Shown piece by piece: positions 1-10,623 of a stretch of 37,633 nucleotides of DNA. Origin of the DNA: Pyrinomonadaceae bacterium (lineage in GTDB: Bacteria > Acidobacteriota > Blastocatellia > Pyrinomonadales > Pyrinomonadaceae). The translations under genes and the position numbers were made by a program. The stretch spans positions 1 to 37,633 of the forward strand of contig JACCUI010000016.1 in NCBI GenBank assembly GCA_013811945.1, written 5' to 3'. Below the pieces are notes generated by a model, which did no database searches, had not been told where the DNA came from, and worked only from the letters and a program-made list of their open reading frames with translations. Position 1 is the stretch's first letter. Every line of letters begins with the position of its first letter.

Positions 1-1
1 G

Positions 2-74
2 AGCCGGCGAAGGGACTTGAACCCCCGACCCTCTGATTACAAATCAGATGCTCTACCAACTGAGCTACGCCGGC
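2..74 (-). tRNA. tRNA-Thr (anticodon UGU)
   Basis: Read on the minus strand, the sequence folds as a cloverleaf. The acceptor arms GCCGGCG and CGCCGGC pair, the D-arm contains GCTCAGTTGGTAGAGC, and the anticodon stem TCTGA/TCAGA closes a loop TTTGTAA that presents TGT. The T-arm contains GGTTCAAGTCC. It decodes ACA and other Thr codons. CCA is not encoded next to the discriminator base (U). A second Thr tRNA with the same GCCGGC acceptor start lies at 15351. Confidence 0.95.
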
Positions 75-299
75 CCGCTATAGATGGCAATAGCGCATTC
101 CGACAAAAGGCGGATACTACCAACAGGGAGACGAAAACGCAAGTCACAGGTAGAGTTGGACATAACTGTTGTCCTGCGCGTTTAGTGAGTCAGGCACGCG
201 ACCGGACAAAGTGAGGCATAGTTCCATACTGGCGAATTCACGCCCGATTCAGCTAAAAACTTTACTAATCAGTTGTAAAAATCCGGCGGGCTTCATCGG

Positions 300-1034
300 C
301 TAGTCCGGCACCGTGGCAATCCTCGCGCTCTCGCTTTTACGTCTCTCAGAACGAGATGCAAGAACCGAGGAGTAAAACGAACGGAAGTATCCATACATCG
401 ACAGGCATGCTGAGATTACTACCAGCCACAGCAGTGCCCGCCCGGTGGTGTAGATCAACACCTGCCAGTCGTTACCCGTTGTCGGGCCTTCGCCGAAAAG
501 GTGCAGTAACGCCGTCCGCAATTCCGGCACCGACCAGAACTCGATTGCCGGAAAAGGCCTGCCAAAGTTTGCCACAGGTGGCTTTCCAGAGACGCTGGAG
601 GCAATTAGCAGCGCAACGGTCACAACCTGCGCCAACATTTTAAACTTACCCATCTTTGACGCTGATATGACTACGCCATCCGCTGCGGCGATTGAGCGAA
701 GACCGGTAACTGCAAACTCACGTCCGATGATGATCACCACGGCCCACGCTGGAGCCAGCTGATTCTCAACGAGGGAGATTAGGGCGGCGGAGATAAGCAG
801 CTTGTCAGCAATCGGATCGAGCAACTGGCCCAGACGCGTTACCTGGTTCCGGCTGCGCGCGAAGTGCCCGTCCAAAAAGTCAGTAAGAGCTGCACCCAAG
901 AAAAGCGTGACGCCTAGTATATGCCGCGGTACCCCGAACCAGTTCTCCGAAAACGGTGTCAGGAGAACCACAACCAGCAGCGGGACAACGAAAATTCGCA
1001 GCAGTGTTAAGGCGTTTGGAAGATTCAAACTCAT
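300..1034 (-). CDS. pgsA: CDP-diacylglycerol--glycerol-3-phosphate 3-phosphatidyltransferase
   Basis: Integral membrane enzyme that makes phosphatidylglycerophosphate from CDP-diacylglycerol and glycerol-3-phosphate, the committed step to phosphatidylglycerol and cardiolipin. The full CDP-alcohol phosphotransferase signature D-x2-DG-x2-AR-x8-G-x3-D-x3-D is present (D52, D55, G56, A59, R60, G69, D73, D77), flanked by several hydrophobic helices. I chose the ATG at 1034 (244 aa, starting MSLNLPNALTLLRI) because family members begin this way and AGGGCAGG sits just upstream. An in-frame GTG 35 codons earlier would add an atypical N-terminus. The C-terminal half carries an extra loop relative to short PgsA proteins. 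The gene diverges from uvrA. The PgsA assignment over other CDP-alcohol transferases is by overall resemblance. Confidence 0.9.
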   Translation of the reverse strand: MSLNLPNALTLLRIFVVPLLVVVLLTPFSENWFGVPRHILGVTLFLGAALTDFLDGHFARSRNQVTRLGQLLDPIADKLLISAALISLVENQLAPAWAVVIIIGREFAVTGLRSIAAADGVVISASKMGKFKMLAQVVTVALLIASSVSGKPPVANFGRPFPAIEFWSVPELRTALLHLFGEGPTTGNDWQVLIYTTGRALLWLVVISACLSMYGYFRSFYSSVLASRSERRKSESARIATVPD

Positions 1035-1131
1035 ACCTGCCCTAATAAAAGCAACCAGAATTAGTTCGTGGGAGCGATTGCTCGCAGTGTATGACTCGCT
1101 AGGAAACAGTGTCAAGACAGCCAATCGCAAC

Positions 1132-1160
1132 TTGCTCAATTAGTTTGTGCTCGGTAGAAT
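1132..1160 (+). promoter_or_regulatory. Putative sigma70-type promoter of uvrA
   Basis: TTGCTC (1132-1137) and TAGAAT (1155-1160) are separated by exactly 17 bases, about 60 bp upstream of the uvrA ATG. No sequence like the proposed lexA operator (GTTC-N10-GAAC) is seen here, so SOS control of uvrA is not supported by this window. Confidence 0.5.
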
Positions 1161-1218
1161 CGTGATTTCTCCGCCAGGTGATATTCATATCTGTAGTGGA
1201 GTGCTCGGTTAAAGTACC

Positions 1219-4083
<2,865 letters not shown>

Positions 4084-4142
4084 AAGGTCGTGATATACTG
4101 GCCCTCGTAAGCTACCGTTCGATCAAAGCAGGATAGTTAGTA

Positions 4143-5111
4143 ATGTCGATCTACGGCGATGTTCTGCTCCCGCTTAACCTGGAAAGTGTGAACACCTACA
4201 CACTTGCTTCACGCCCGAGCAAAGTCTGTCTAAATGACTTTGCTCGTCCGATCGACGAGACCTCTTCAATCGAGGATTTCCTCGCCAGTCTTCCAAATAT
4301 TCTCGGCGTTCAAAGCTTGCATAGCGTTGCCGCGCAAATGCGCAGAGCGAAGCAACTAGGCAAACCGATCATTTGGGGTCTGGGCGGTCACGTAATAAAG
4401 GTGGGTCTGGCGCCCGTGATCATAGACCTCATGAGGCGTGGTTTCGTCACCGCCATTGCGGCCAACGGCTCAGTGCTGGTTCACGACGCGGAGATAGCTC
4501 TGGTCGGTTCCACCTCGGAGGATGTGGACGCGACGCTAGGCGAAGGCGCGTTTGGCGGCGCTGATGAGACCGGGCGATTGCTGAACAGCGCGGCGCGTGA
4601 AGGCATGCGAGATGGTATTGGTCTCGGTGAAGCACTCGGACGCGCTTTGGTGACCCTTGAGCCCCGGCATCGCGACTACTCCCTGCTCTGCGCGGCTTAC
4701 CATAGCCGCGTACCTTTTACTGCTCACATTACGATAGGGGGCGACATTGCTCATTTTCATCCAAGCGCCGACGGGGCAGCTCTGGGGGCAACCTCGCATA
4801 CGGATTTCTGTTTGCTCGGGGAACTCGTGCGCCGCATGAACGCTGGCGGAGTCTATCTAAATGTGGGCTCCGCGGTCGTCTTGCCGGAACTCTTCTTAAA
4901 AGCCGTAACTCTAGTCCGCAATCTGGGTCACGAACTGACTGACATCACGACTGCCAACTTCGATTTCATCCAGTCTTATCGTCCCCTGACCAACGTTGTG
5001 CGCCGGCCTACCGCCGGTGGCGCCGGGCGAGGCTATTCAATTACAGGCCATCACGAACTAAGCATTCCGCTTCTCGCCGCCGAGCTGATCTGCGGCAAAG
5101 AGAAAGAATAG
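4143..5111 (+). CDS. Conserved protein of unknown function, possible deoxyhypusine-synthase-like Rossmann fold
   Basis: A 322-aa soluble protein without signal peptide or membrane segment. I do not recognise it with certainty. Residues around 77-130 alternate beta strands and glycine turns (IIWGLGGHVIKVGLAPVI, then AIAANGSVLVHDAEIAL and VGSTSEDVD), suggesting a nucleotide-binding Rossmann-like core. The pattern resembles deoxyhypusine synthase-related proteins, but the catalytic lysine segment could not be confirmed. AGGA lies about nine bases before the ATG. The 3' end overlaps the convergent methyltransferase gene by 61 bp. It follows uvrA by 59 bp; TATACT at 4092-4097 could be a -10 element of its own promoter, but no good -35 is seen. 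Confidence 0.8.
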   Translation: MSIYGDVLLPLNLESVNTYTLASRPSKVCLNDFARPIDETSSIEDFLASLPNILGVQSLHSVAAQMRRAKQLGKPIIWGLGGHVIKVGLAPVIIDLMRRGFVTAIAANGSVLVHDAEIALVGSTSEDVDATLGEGAFGGADETGRLLNSAAREGMRDGIGLGEALGRALVTLEPRHRDYSLLCAAYHSRVPFTAHITIGGDIAHFHPSADGAALGATSHTDFCLLGELVRRMNAGGVYLNVGSAVVLPELFLKAVTLVRNLGHELTDITTANFDFIQSYRPLTNVVRRPTAGGAGRGYSITGHHELSIPLLAAELICGKEKE

Positions 5112-5743
5112 ACTCCTTCTATTTCAGGCACGCTTTCAGGCTTGGCTTTGGCCACGGCAAATATATGCTTTCGGTCGTCTCCATAACTCACGTGCCATTT
5201 CGTTTCGACGCTAGAGACCGCAAGACCCGCCTGCTCGATTAACCCGCAAAGATCCTCCGCGCTGTTGAGAGCGTGCTTGTGGGCCGGTGTATAACTTTCA
5301 GCGGGCACCGTGACCAGTAGCAGCCCACCCGGCGCGAGCACTCTTGATAATTCTTTGAAGACGCGTTCGGGATAAGGCACGTGTTCAACCACTTCCGAAG
5401 CGATTACAACGTCGAGGGAGCGACTGGCGAACGGAAGATTTATCAGACAACCAGTTTGAAATTGCGCGCGCGGTGCAACACCTTTGTGCGCGGCCAATCG
5501 ACGCGCATAGTTGATCGCCGCTTCGCTGATGTCTAGACCGTAACCGGTCCAGGTTGGTCTCACTCTTAAGACTTCACAAAGCATCGCGCCTGAGCCGCTA
5601 CCAAGATCAGCCACAATTGCCTTGGAAGAGGCCATAGACTCGACGATGCGTCGTACAAACCTCATGCGCGCAACTGCTGAGGGCTGAAATGCCAGTGTGA
5701 AGTGCGTTACCAGTGGATAGAACGCCTGATCGTAGATACTCAC
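5051..5743 (-). CDS. Class I SAM-dependent methyltransferase
   Basis: A 230-aa protein with the Methyltransf_11/UbiE-like fold. Motif I is VADLGSGSGAML, followed by the acidic post-I segment YGLDISEAAINYA, then LDVVIASEVVEHV and the strand LAPGGLLLVTVP. It transfers a methyl group from S-adenosylmethionine, but the acceptor cannot be read from sequence. Start is GTG at 5743 with only a weak purine stretch (GAGAAAG) upstream. It lies 41 bp after a small hypothetical gene on the same strand and may be cotranscribed with it. The last 61 bp overlap the oppositely transcribed gene ending at 5111. Glycosyltransferase-type or ubiquinone-pathway roles are possible; nothing nearby decides. Confidence 0.85.
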   Translation of the reverse strand: MSIYDQAFYPLVTHFTLAFQPSAVARMRFVRRIVESMASSKAIVADLGSGSGAMLCEVLRVRPTWTGYGLDISEAAINYARRLAAHKGVAPRAQFQTGCLINLPFASRSLDVVIASEVVEHVPYPERVFKELSRVLAPGGLLLVTVPAESYTPAHKHALNSAEDLCGLIEQAGLAVSSVETKWHVSYGDDRKHIFAVAKAKPESVPEIEGVYSFSLPQISSAARSGMLSS

Positions 5744-5784
5744 TCGCGCTTTCTCAAGTGAGAGATTGTGGTCCTCCTCGCGTT

Positions 5785-6057
5785 TCAGTTGACGTACTTG
5801 CGCAGCGATTTCGCAATCTTATTCGGCGACATTTCAGAAGCAGCCAGCAGATCTCCCACGATTGCATCGGCGTGCTGCCAGAGATTCCTCATGTTGCTGC
5901 CAAAGCATCGAGCCAGCCACGGTCCAACGCCGGCATAGACAACGAGCAGCACTCGTTCCCACCAAGGCGCGAAGTCAGCGTAGGCATCAATGAGGTCGAG
6001 GCAGTTTTTATAAGCGCCGAGTCGTGTTCTCGCGAAGAGCTTTACTTCCCAAGTCAC
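5785..6057 (-). CDS. Small hypothetical protein upstream of the methyltransferase
   Basis: A 90-aa ORF of unknown function with a plausible composition: rich in Trp, Leu and Ala, with a hydrophobic stretch around WERVLLVVYAGVGPWLA that could be one short membrane-associated helix. I chose the GTG at 6057 because GGAGGAAG lies seven bases upstream. A TTG five codons earlier would place that ribosome binding site inside the gene. It precedes the methyltransferase by 41 bp on the same strand, so the two may be an operon. No family was recognised. Confidence 0.6.
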   Translation of the reverse strand: MTWEVKLFARTRLGAYKNCLDLIDAYADFAPWWERVLLVVYAGVGPWLARCFGSNMRNLWQHADAIVGDLLAASEMSPNKIAKSLRKYVN

Positions 6058-6382
6058 CGAATCTTCCTCCAACCATCAAAGTGTCGTTGAGTCAGAAGGT
6101 TCGCAAAACGCGTACCCTTTCCTGGTTTAAATTCGGTGTTTATCTCCAACTCGGATCAAAGCTCCGGATCTACAGGAGAAGTTTGGTTGTGTGAGGAGAA
6201 GCAAGGTGCAACGAGGACGTAACGGCAGCGCAAAACAGATTTGCGGCGCGCCCTGATTGTTTCGGTTGGAGTCGACTTAGGTATTGCAGTTGGAGCGCAG
6301 CAACTTGCTGCAAGCTACCGGCTTGTAACCGGGGCTGTAGGGAATGATAATTTTGGCGCTCTTAGAACTAGCGCGGACCCAC
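6058..6382. other. Intergenic region with no recognised gene
   Basis: About 325 bp without a convincing coding frame between the minus-strand small gene and the TonB receptor promoter. It contains short self-complementary stretches near 6296-6335 (for example GCAGC and GCTGC around a 5-base loop), but no clear terminator or RNA gene was identified. Confidence 0.5.
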
Positions 6383-6411
6383 TTGACAAGATCCTTTCTA
6401 GATTTTAATCT
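6383..6411 (+). promoter_or_regulatory. Putative promoter of the TonB receptor gene
   Basis: A perfect -35 box TTGACA (6383-6388) is followed by AT-rich GATTTTAATC. The best -10 is either TTTAAT (spacer 15) or TAATCT (spacer 17), so the -10 is uncertain. The Fur-like palindrome begins ten bases downstream and would overlap the initially transcribed region. Confidence 0.5.
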
Positions 6412-6420
6412 GAGGGCCGA

Positions 6421-6441
6421 AATTGAAAGTCATTTTCAATT
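6421..6441. promoter_or_regulatory. Fur-box-like operator
   Basis: A perfect 21-bp palindrome with arms AATTGAAA and TTTCAATT separated by GTCAT. Its core resembles classical Fur boxes of the TTGAAAATnATTTTCAA type. It lies between the -35/-10 region and the start codon of a FecA-like receptor, the position where an iron repressor would block transcription. Binding by Fur (or a DtxR/Zur-type regulator) is inferred, not shown. Confidence 0.6.
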
Positions 6442-6468
6442 AGTACCAAGAGAGAGAGAGCGGAATAT

Positions 6469-8871
6469 ATGCTTAATAAAACCTTCAACCCGCGCGCCCT
6501 TTGCACCCTCGCGCTGTGGCTCGTGCTGCCCGTTTGCGCTGCAGCGCAATTGAACTCCGCCTCAATTTCGGGACGGGTATTGGATCAGAATTCAGCGGCG
6601 ATCAGCGGTGCCGCGGTTACTCTGCAGTCAAACATTTCCCTCGCTGAACTTACTGTTCTCACTGACGAGGCTGGCCGGTTCCGTTTTGAGGGTCTTCCCG
6701 CCGTTGAGTATCGCATCGTGACCAGGCAATCAGGGTTTAGTACTTCTAACAGAGTGATCACAGTTACGGGCACTGGGAATACCGCCATCGAGGTTCTTCT
6801 TCAAACGGCTCAAATAGCAGAATCCGTGGTGATCACTAGCAGCCATCTGCTAACGACACGTGAATCGATGGAAGGGATTCCAGGATCATTCGGCATCGTT
6901 GATGCACAGCAACTAGAGCAGAGCCGAGCCCTTACTTCCACCGAAGTTTTGCGCAGAGTTGCTGGCGTTAACGTACGGGATGAAGAGGGTCTTGGCTTGC
7001 GTCCGAACATTGGGATACGGGGCATGAATCCCACGCGGTCCACCAAACTCTTGCTGCTCGAAGACGGCCTACCACTTACATATGCCCCTTACGGCGATAA
7101 TGCCTCTTACTATCATCCGCCCATCGACCGCTTTGAAAGCATTGAGGTGCTTAAAGGGTCGGGCCAAATATTGTACGGTCCGCAAACCATTGGCGCGGTG
7201 ATTAACTATCTCACCCCTACACCACCGCCGAAACGTGAGGGCTCGATCAGTATCACGGGCGGCAACCATCATTACTTCAATGGCCACTTGAGCTATGGCG
7301 ATACTCTGGGCGATACGGGGTTGCTTTTTGGTTTCACGCGCAAGCAGGGAAAAGGATCGCGCGAAAATACTCGCTCACGTCTGAATGATTTTAATTTCAA
7401 GTCTGTCACGACTCTCACCCCTCGACAGGCAGTGACGTTCAAGTTCAATTACTATGGAGAGGATTCAAACGTCGCCTATTCAGGCTTGCGAGAGGACGAG
7501 TTTCGCGCGAACCCGCGTCAGAATCCCTTTCGCAACGATTTCTTCTATGGCGATCGCGTGGGCGCTTCCCTTACCCACGCTTTCGTGTTTAGCCCTGACG
7601 TTGCGCTGACCACCAACCTCTACGGCTCTTATTTTCGCCGTCACTGGTGGCGACAATCTTCCAACTCTAACGAACGTCCGAATGACGCCGCCGATCCGCT
7701 CTGCGGAGGCATGAACAATCTCAACATCACCTGCGGCAATCAGGGACGGCTGCGGCGCTACTTGTTCGCAGGCCTTGAGCCGCGCCTAAGCATCACAAAA
7801 CGGATTTTTGGTCTGAGGAGTAAAACAGATCTTGGCTTCCGGGTGCATGTTGAAGATCAAGAGCGGGTGCAAAAAAATGGCGACCGCCCGAATTCAAGAG
7901 ACGGGCTTGTAGTTGAAGACAATGAGCGCCGCAATCAGGCCTACTCGGCGTTTGGCCAGCACCGGCTCATTTTCGGAAACGTGACGGTCACGCCGGGCCT
8001 TCGCATTGAGCACGTGAAGTATCAACGCACGAACCGGCTTCTGCCCGTAAACGGCAAAACCGAACTGACTCAACTGGTACCCGGACTGGGTATTTCGTAC
8101 AACACCGGCGATAAACTAACTTTGTTTGCAGGAGTACATCGCGGCTTTGCCCCACCCCGGACCGAAGACGTAATCAATAATACAACTGGCGGCAGCATCG
8201 ATCTCAACTCTGAGTTGAGTTGGAACTACGAGGCAGGTATTCGCTCGAGACCACATGCCGCCCTGCAACTCGAAGCGACTCTTTTCCGTATGGATTACGA
8301 GAATCAGATTGTCCCGGCCAGCCTCGCTGGTGGTATCGGCTCCACCTTTACAAACGGAGGTCAGACACTGCATCAGGGGCTTGAATTCTCGGCGGCTTTG
8401 GATACTGCGACACTACTTAGACGCCGCTACAACATCTATCTGCGAACCGCTTATACCTTTCTCCCTGCGGCGGAGTTTCGCGGCCTTCGGTTCAGCAGTG
8501 TGCCCGGCTTCAGCACTACCAGCGTGACTGGCAACCGCCTTCCCTACGCGCCAAACCAGCTACTGAATGCCAGCATAGGCTATGCACATTCAAGCGGGAT
8601 CGATACTTTCCTGGAGGCGGTCTATGTCGGCTCTCAGTTTAGTGAAGATCTGAACCGCATAGACCCGATCAACACCAATGGGCAAACGGGACTCATTCCC
8701 AGCTATACCATTTGGAACGCGACTGCCAACTGCAGAATAGAAAGACTTCGGACCACGCTGTTTGTAACTGCTAAGAATCTTTTCAACCACTTCTACATTG
8801 CTGACCGCGCGCGCGGTTTGCTGCCAGGACCCCCGCTCGGAGTACAAGCGGGATTTAAGTTCGAGTTCTAG
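6469..8871 (+). CDS. TonB-dependent receptor, FecA-like (ferric siderophore/citrate type)
   Basis: An 800-aa outer-membrane gated barrel for TonB-driven uptake of a large substrate, probably a ferric chelate. Residues 1-26 are a signal peptide ending CAAA before Q27. Residues about 30-115 form a carboxypeptidase-regulatory-like beta domain (SISGRVLDQNSAAISGAAVTL). The plug follows (about 130-245) with segments IGIRGMNPTRSTKLLLLEDG and YYHPPIDRFESIEVLKG, close to the FecA pattern. The rest is a 22-strand-type barrel ending in the expected aromatic residue (FKFEF). Unlike E. coli FecA there is no N-terminal signalling domain and no fecI/fecR nearby, so regulation is more likely direct through the Fur-like palindrome at 6421. 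The true ligand is unknown; other metal chelates are possible. The ribosome binding site is only an AG-repeat. Confidence 0.93.
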   Translation: MLNKTFNPRALCTLALWLVLPVCAAAQLNSASISGRVLDQNSAAISGAAVTLQSNISLAELTVLTDEAGRFRFEGLPAVEYRIVTRQSGFSTSNRVITVTGTGNTAIEVLLQTAQIAESVVITSSHLLTTRESMEGIPGSFGIVDAQQLEQSRALTSTEVLRRVAGVNVRDEEGLGLRPNIGIRGMNPTRSTKLLLLEDGLPLTYAPYGDNASYYHPPIDRFESIEVLKGSGQILYGPQTIGAVINYLTPTPPPKREGSISITGGNHHYFNGHLSYGDTLGDTGLLFGFTRKQGKGSRENTRSRLNDFNFKSVTTLTPRQAVTFKFNYYGEDSNVAYSGLREDEFRANPRQNPFRNDFFYGDRVGASLTHAFVFSPDVALTTNLYGSYFRRHWWRQSSNSNERPNDAADPLCGGMNNLNITCGNQGRLRRYLFAGLEPRLSITKRIFGLRSKTDLGFRVHVEDQERVQKNGDRPNSRDGLVVEDNERRNQAYSAFGQHRLIFGNVTVTPGLRIEHVKYQRTNRLLPVNGKTELTQLVPGLGISYNTGDKLTLFAGVHRGFAPPRTEDVINNTTGGSIDLNSELSWNYEAGIRSRPHAALQLEATLFRMDYENQIVPASLAGGIGSTFTNGGQTLHQGLEFSAALDTATLLRRRYNIYLRTAYTFLPAAEFRGLRFSSVPGFSTTSVTGNRLPYAPNQLLNASIGYAHSSGIDTFLEAVYVGSQFSEDLNRIDPINTNGQTGLIPSYTIWNATANCRIERLRTTLFVTAKNLFNHFYIADRARGLLPGPPLGVQAGFKFEF

Positions 8872-8872
8872 C

Positions 8873-8888
8873 CGCTTCGAACGAAGCG
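8873..8888. terminator. Hairpin after the TonB receptor gene
   Basis: CGCTTCGA is followed at once by its reverse complement-like ACGAAGCG, starting two bases after the stop codon. No T-tract follows, so it may be a weak or Rho-assisted terminator or an mRNA-stabilising hairpin. Confidence 0.35.
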
Positions 8889-8946
8889 CTGGATCCGCGA
8901 CGTCTTACCCCTCCTGGCGATGTCATCGTTCCCGCGGCGTGGCTAA

Positions 8947-8975
8947 TTCCGATCTCCCCGAACGTGGGTTATAAT
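8947..8975 (+). promoter_or_regulatory. Putative promoter of the DksA/TraR gene
   Basis: A perfect -10 TATAAT (8970-8975) has the weak -35 TTCCGA (8947-8952) at 17 bases. The start codon follows about 75 bp downstream. Confidence 0.45.
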
Positions 8976-9049
8976 CCAGCTCCCCTAATCGAGTAGCATT
9001 ATGTAAAATTTGCGCGCGTACTGGCGTCGTAAAGGGAAGCAGATCATTA

Positions 9050-9424
9050 ATGGACGCAATGAGACTTGAACATTTTCGCAGCCTCTTACTCTCACAACTG
9101 CCACAACATAATGAACATATCCGGAACGATCAGGCAGCCGCTCTTGAGTTGTCGGATGACGGAGTGAAAGACAGTAGTGATCTTTCAATGATGGACGTCA
9201 ATAAAGAACTCGCCCTACGCCTTGGCGAACGCGAGTCGCAAATGGTTGCTGATATTGATCAAGCGCTTTTACGAATTAAGGAAGGAAGTTACGGCATCTG
9301 CGCTCGTTGCGGTAAACAAATCGATGAACGCCGGCTTGAAGCCTTGCCCATCGCTAGATACTGCGCGGACTGCCAGGCGGCAATCGAGGCCGCCAGCGGA
9401 GAGGACGTAACATCCACACTCTAG
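9050..9424 (+). CDS. DksA/TraR-family zinc finger protein
   Basis: A 124-aa regulator of the DksA/TraR group, whose members enter the secondary channel of RNA polymerase and adjust initiation, often with ppGpp. The N-terminal 70 residues are helical and charged. The C-terminal four-cysteine zinc finger is complete (C84-x2-C87-x17-C105-x2-C108) with the typical EGSYGICARCGKQIDERRLEALP sequence pattern. It is shorter than E. coli DksA (151 aa) and closer in size to general TraR/DksA proteins. The acidic coiled-coil tip of true DksA was not clearly identified, so a DksA-equivalent function is uncertain. The start could also be the ATG at 9059. Confidence 0.9.
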   Translation: MDAMRLEHFRSLLLSQLPQHNEHIRNDQAAALELSDDGVKDSSDLSMMDVNKELALRLGERESQMVADIDQALLRIKEGSYGICARCGKQIDERRLEALPIARYCADCQAAIEAASGEDVTSTL

Positions 9425-9502
9425 GAAAAAGCTATTAATGCCTCAGATGGTTCTCACCTGGTTACCGCCTGCTAAACTGCCTTTTGCCTTCCATTGTTGA
9501 AA

Positions 9503-10423
9503 TTACGCCTTAGGGTGAGCCTTGTCATACACCTTGATCAGTTTCTCCATCGAGACATGGGTGTAAATCTGCGTCGATGAGAGACGCGCGTGGCCTAGAA
9601 GCTCTTGAATGTCGCGCAGGTCCGCCCCACTGTCGAGCAGATGAGTCGCAAATGAATGGCGCAGCGCGTGCGGGCTGATGTCGTGAATCCCGGCGCAGAT
9701 GCGAATGTATTTTTCCACCATTCTGCCAACCGAGCGGGTCGTAATTCTCGTACCCTGGTAGTTTAGAAATACCGCCTCGGGCTCGCGCCCGGAAATTGCC
9801 GCGTTGTTGAGAAATCGATCACGTGCGCCCAAATAAGCCTGCAAGGCTTCGCTCGCCGGATCCCCGAAAAGAACGATGCGCTCTTTCCGCCGTTTGCCGG
9901 TCACGCGAATCAATTTGTTCTTGAAGTCCATGTCGGACAGATCCATTTTTGTGAGTTCCGAGACGCGCACGCCAGTCGCGTACATCAATTCCAGCATCGC
10001 CCGGTCGCGCTTGCCCAGATCGGTTTCCGTGTCTGGGGTTTCGATGAACTTGATCGCTTTCTCAATGGAGAGATGTTGCGGCAGCTTTTTCTCAAGGCGG
10101 GGGGTTGAGACAACTTTCGCCGGGTTAAGCTCAATCACTCCTTCGCGCACCAGAAACTGGAAGAAAGTGCGCAGGGCCGCAAGTTTACGAGCCACCGAAG
10201 CTTTTTTCTTTTGAGCCAAATGAAGCGTGGAAAGCCACTCACGAATCGTGAGGTGATCGATTTCGTGGATGTCTGGTGGGTTCCTTTTTCCCGAACCTTG
10301 GTCAGCAGGGGAAAGATAATCGAGAAACTGGCTAAGGTCGCTCCTATAGTTGCGCAGAGTGTGTTCGCTGACGTTGCGCTCGTAGCGCAGGTGGTCGAAG
10401 AACTGGAATAACAGCTGCTCCAT
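9503..10423 (-). CDS. xerC: Tyrosine recombinase XerC/XerD
   Basis: Site-specific recombinase that resolves chromosome dimers at dif. The 306-aa length is typical. The N-terminal SAM-like domain (1-100) starts with [19 protein letters not shown]. All catalytic residues are present: R153, K177, H252, R255, H278 and nucleophile Y287, and the C-terminal tail [16 protein letters not shown] is XerC/D-like. The link with trmFO (two genes upstream) recalls the trmFO-xerC neighbourhood of other phyla and favours XerC over an integrase. There is no adjacent integrated element. The start ATG at 10423 lacks a strong ribosome binding site. Confidence 0.92.
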   Translation of the reverse strand: MEQLLFQFFDHLRYERNVSEHTLRNYRSDLSQFLDYLSPADQGSGKRNPPDIHEIDHLTIREWLSTLHLAQKKKASVARKLAALRTFFQFLVREGVIELNPAKVVSTPRLEKKLPQHLSIEKAIKFIETPDTETDLGKRDRAMLELMYATGVRVSELTKMDLSDMDFKNKLIRVTGKRRKERIVLFGDPASEALQAYLGARDRFLNNAAISGREPEAVFLNYQGTRITTRSVGRMVEKYIRICAGIHDISPHALRHSFATHLLDSGADLRDIQELLGHARLSSTQIYTHVSMEKLIKVYDKAHPKA

Positions 10424-10456
10424 GAGAGTTAGGAAGAACTACCCCTTAAGATATTC

Positions 10457-10603
10457 AGCCGCGTATTTACGCGGATAAACGCAGATCTGAAAAGCCCAAC
10501 AACCATACTCAGATACGTTGATGCCTGCCAGTCAGCGCGGTATTCCGCGAATATGTATCGACTAGGTATCGACCTGTTCTGCATCCGCGTAGATCCGCGG
10601 CCT
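10457..10603. repeat. 147-bp element with long imperfect inverted repeats
   Basis: The left arm (10457-10490) reads GCCGCGTATTTACGCGGAT and continues to CGCAGATCTGA. The reverse complement of the right arm (10578-10603) reads GGCCGCGGATCTACGCGGAT then GCAGA, so about 25 bases match with few differences. Both arms are built from CCGCG/ACGCGG units. The inside (about 87 bp) has a further GCGCGGTATTCCGCG hairpin. It fills the gap between xerC and the VWA gene and looks like a REP/MITE-type mobile palindrome. No second copy lies in this window. Confidence 0.6.
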
Positions 10604-10623
10604 ATTCTTCATCTCTAGACTGC

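Noticed and set aside
1132..1218. LexA operator at uvrA
   Set aside because: No GTTC-N10-GAAC or other known SOS box is present between the promoter and start.
6288..6340. Self-complementary stretch upstream of the TonB receptor as an RNA gene
   Set aside because: The stems are short and interrupted, there is no promoter before it, and no family resemblance was seen.
9503..10423. Phage or integron integrase
   Set aside because: The sequence, length and C-terminal tail are those of housekeeping XerC/D, with trmFO nearby and no mobile genes or att-like repeats.
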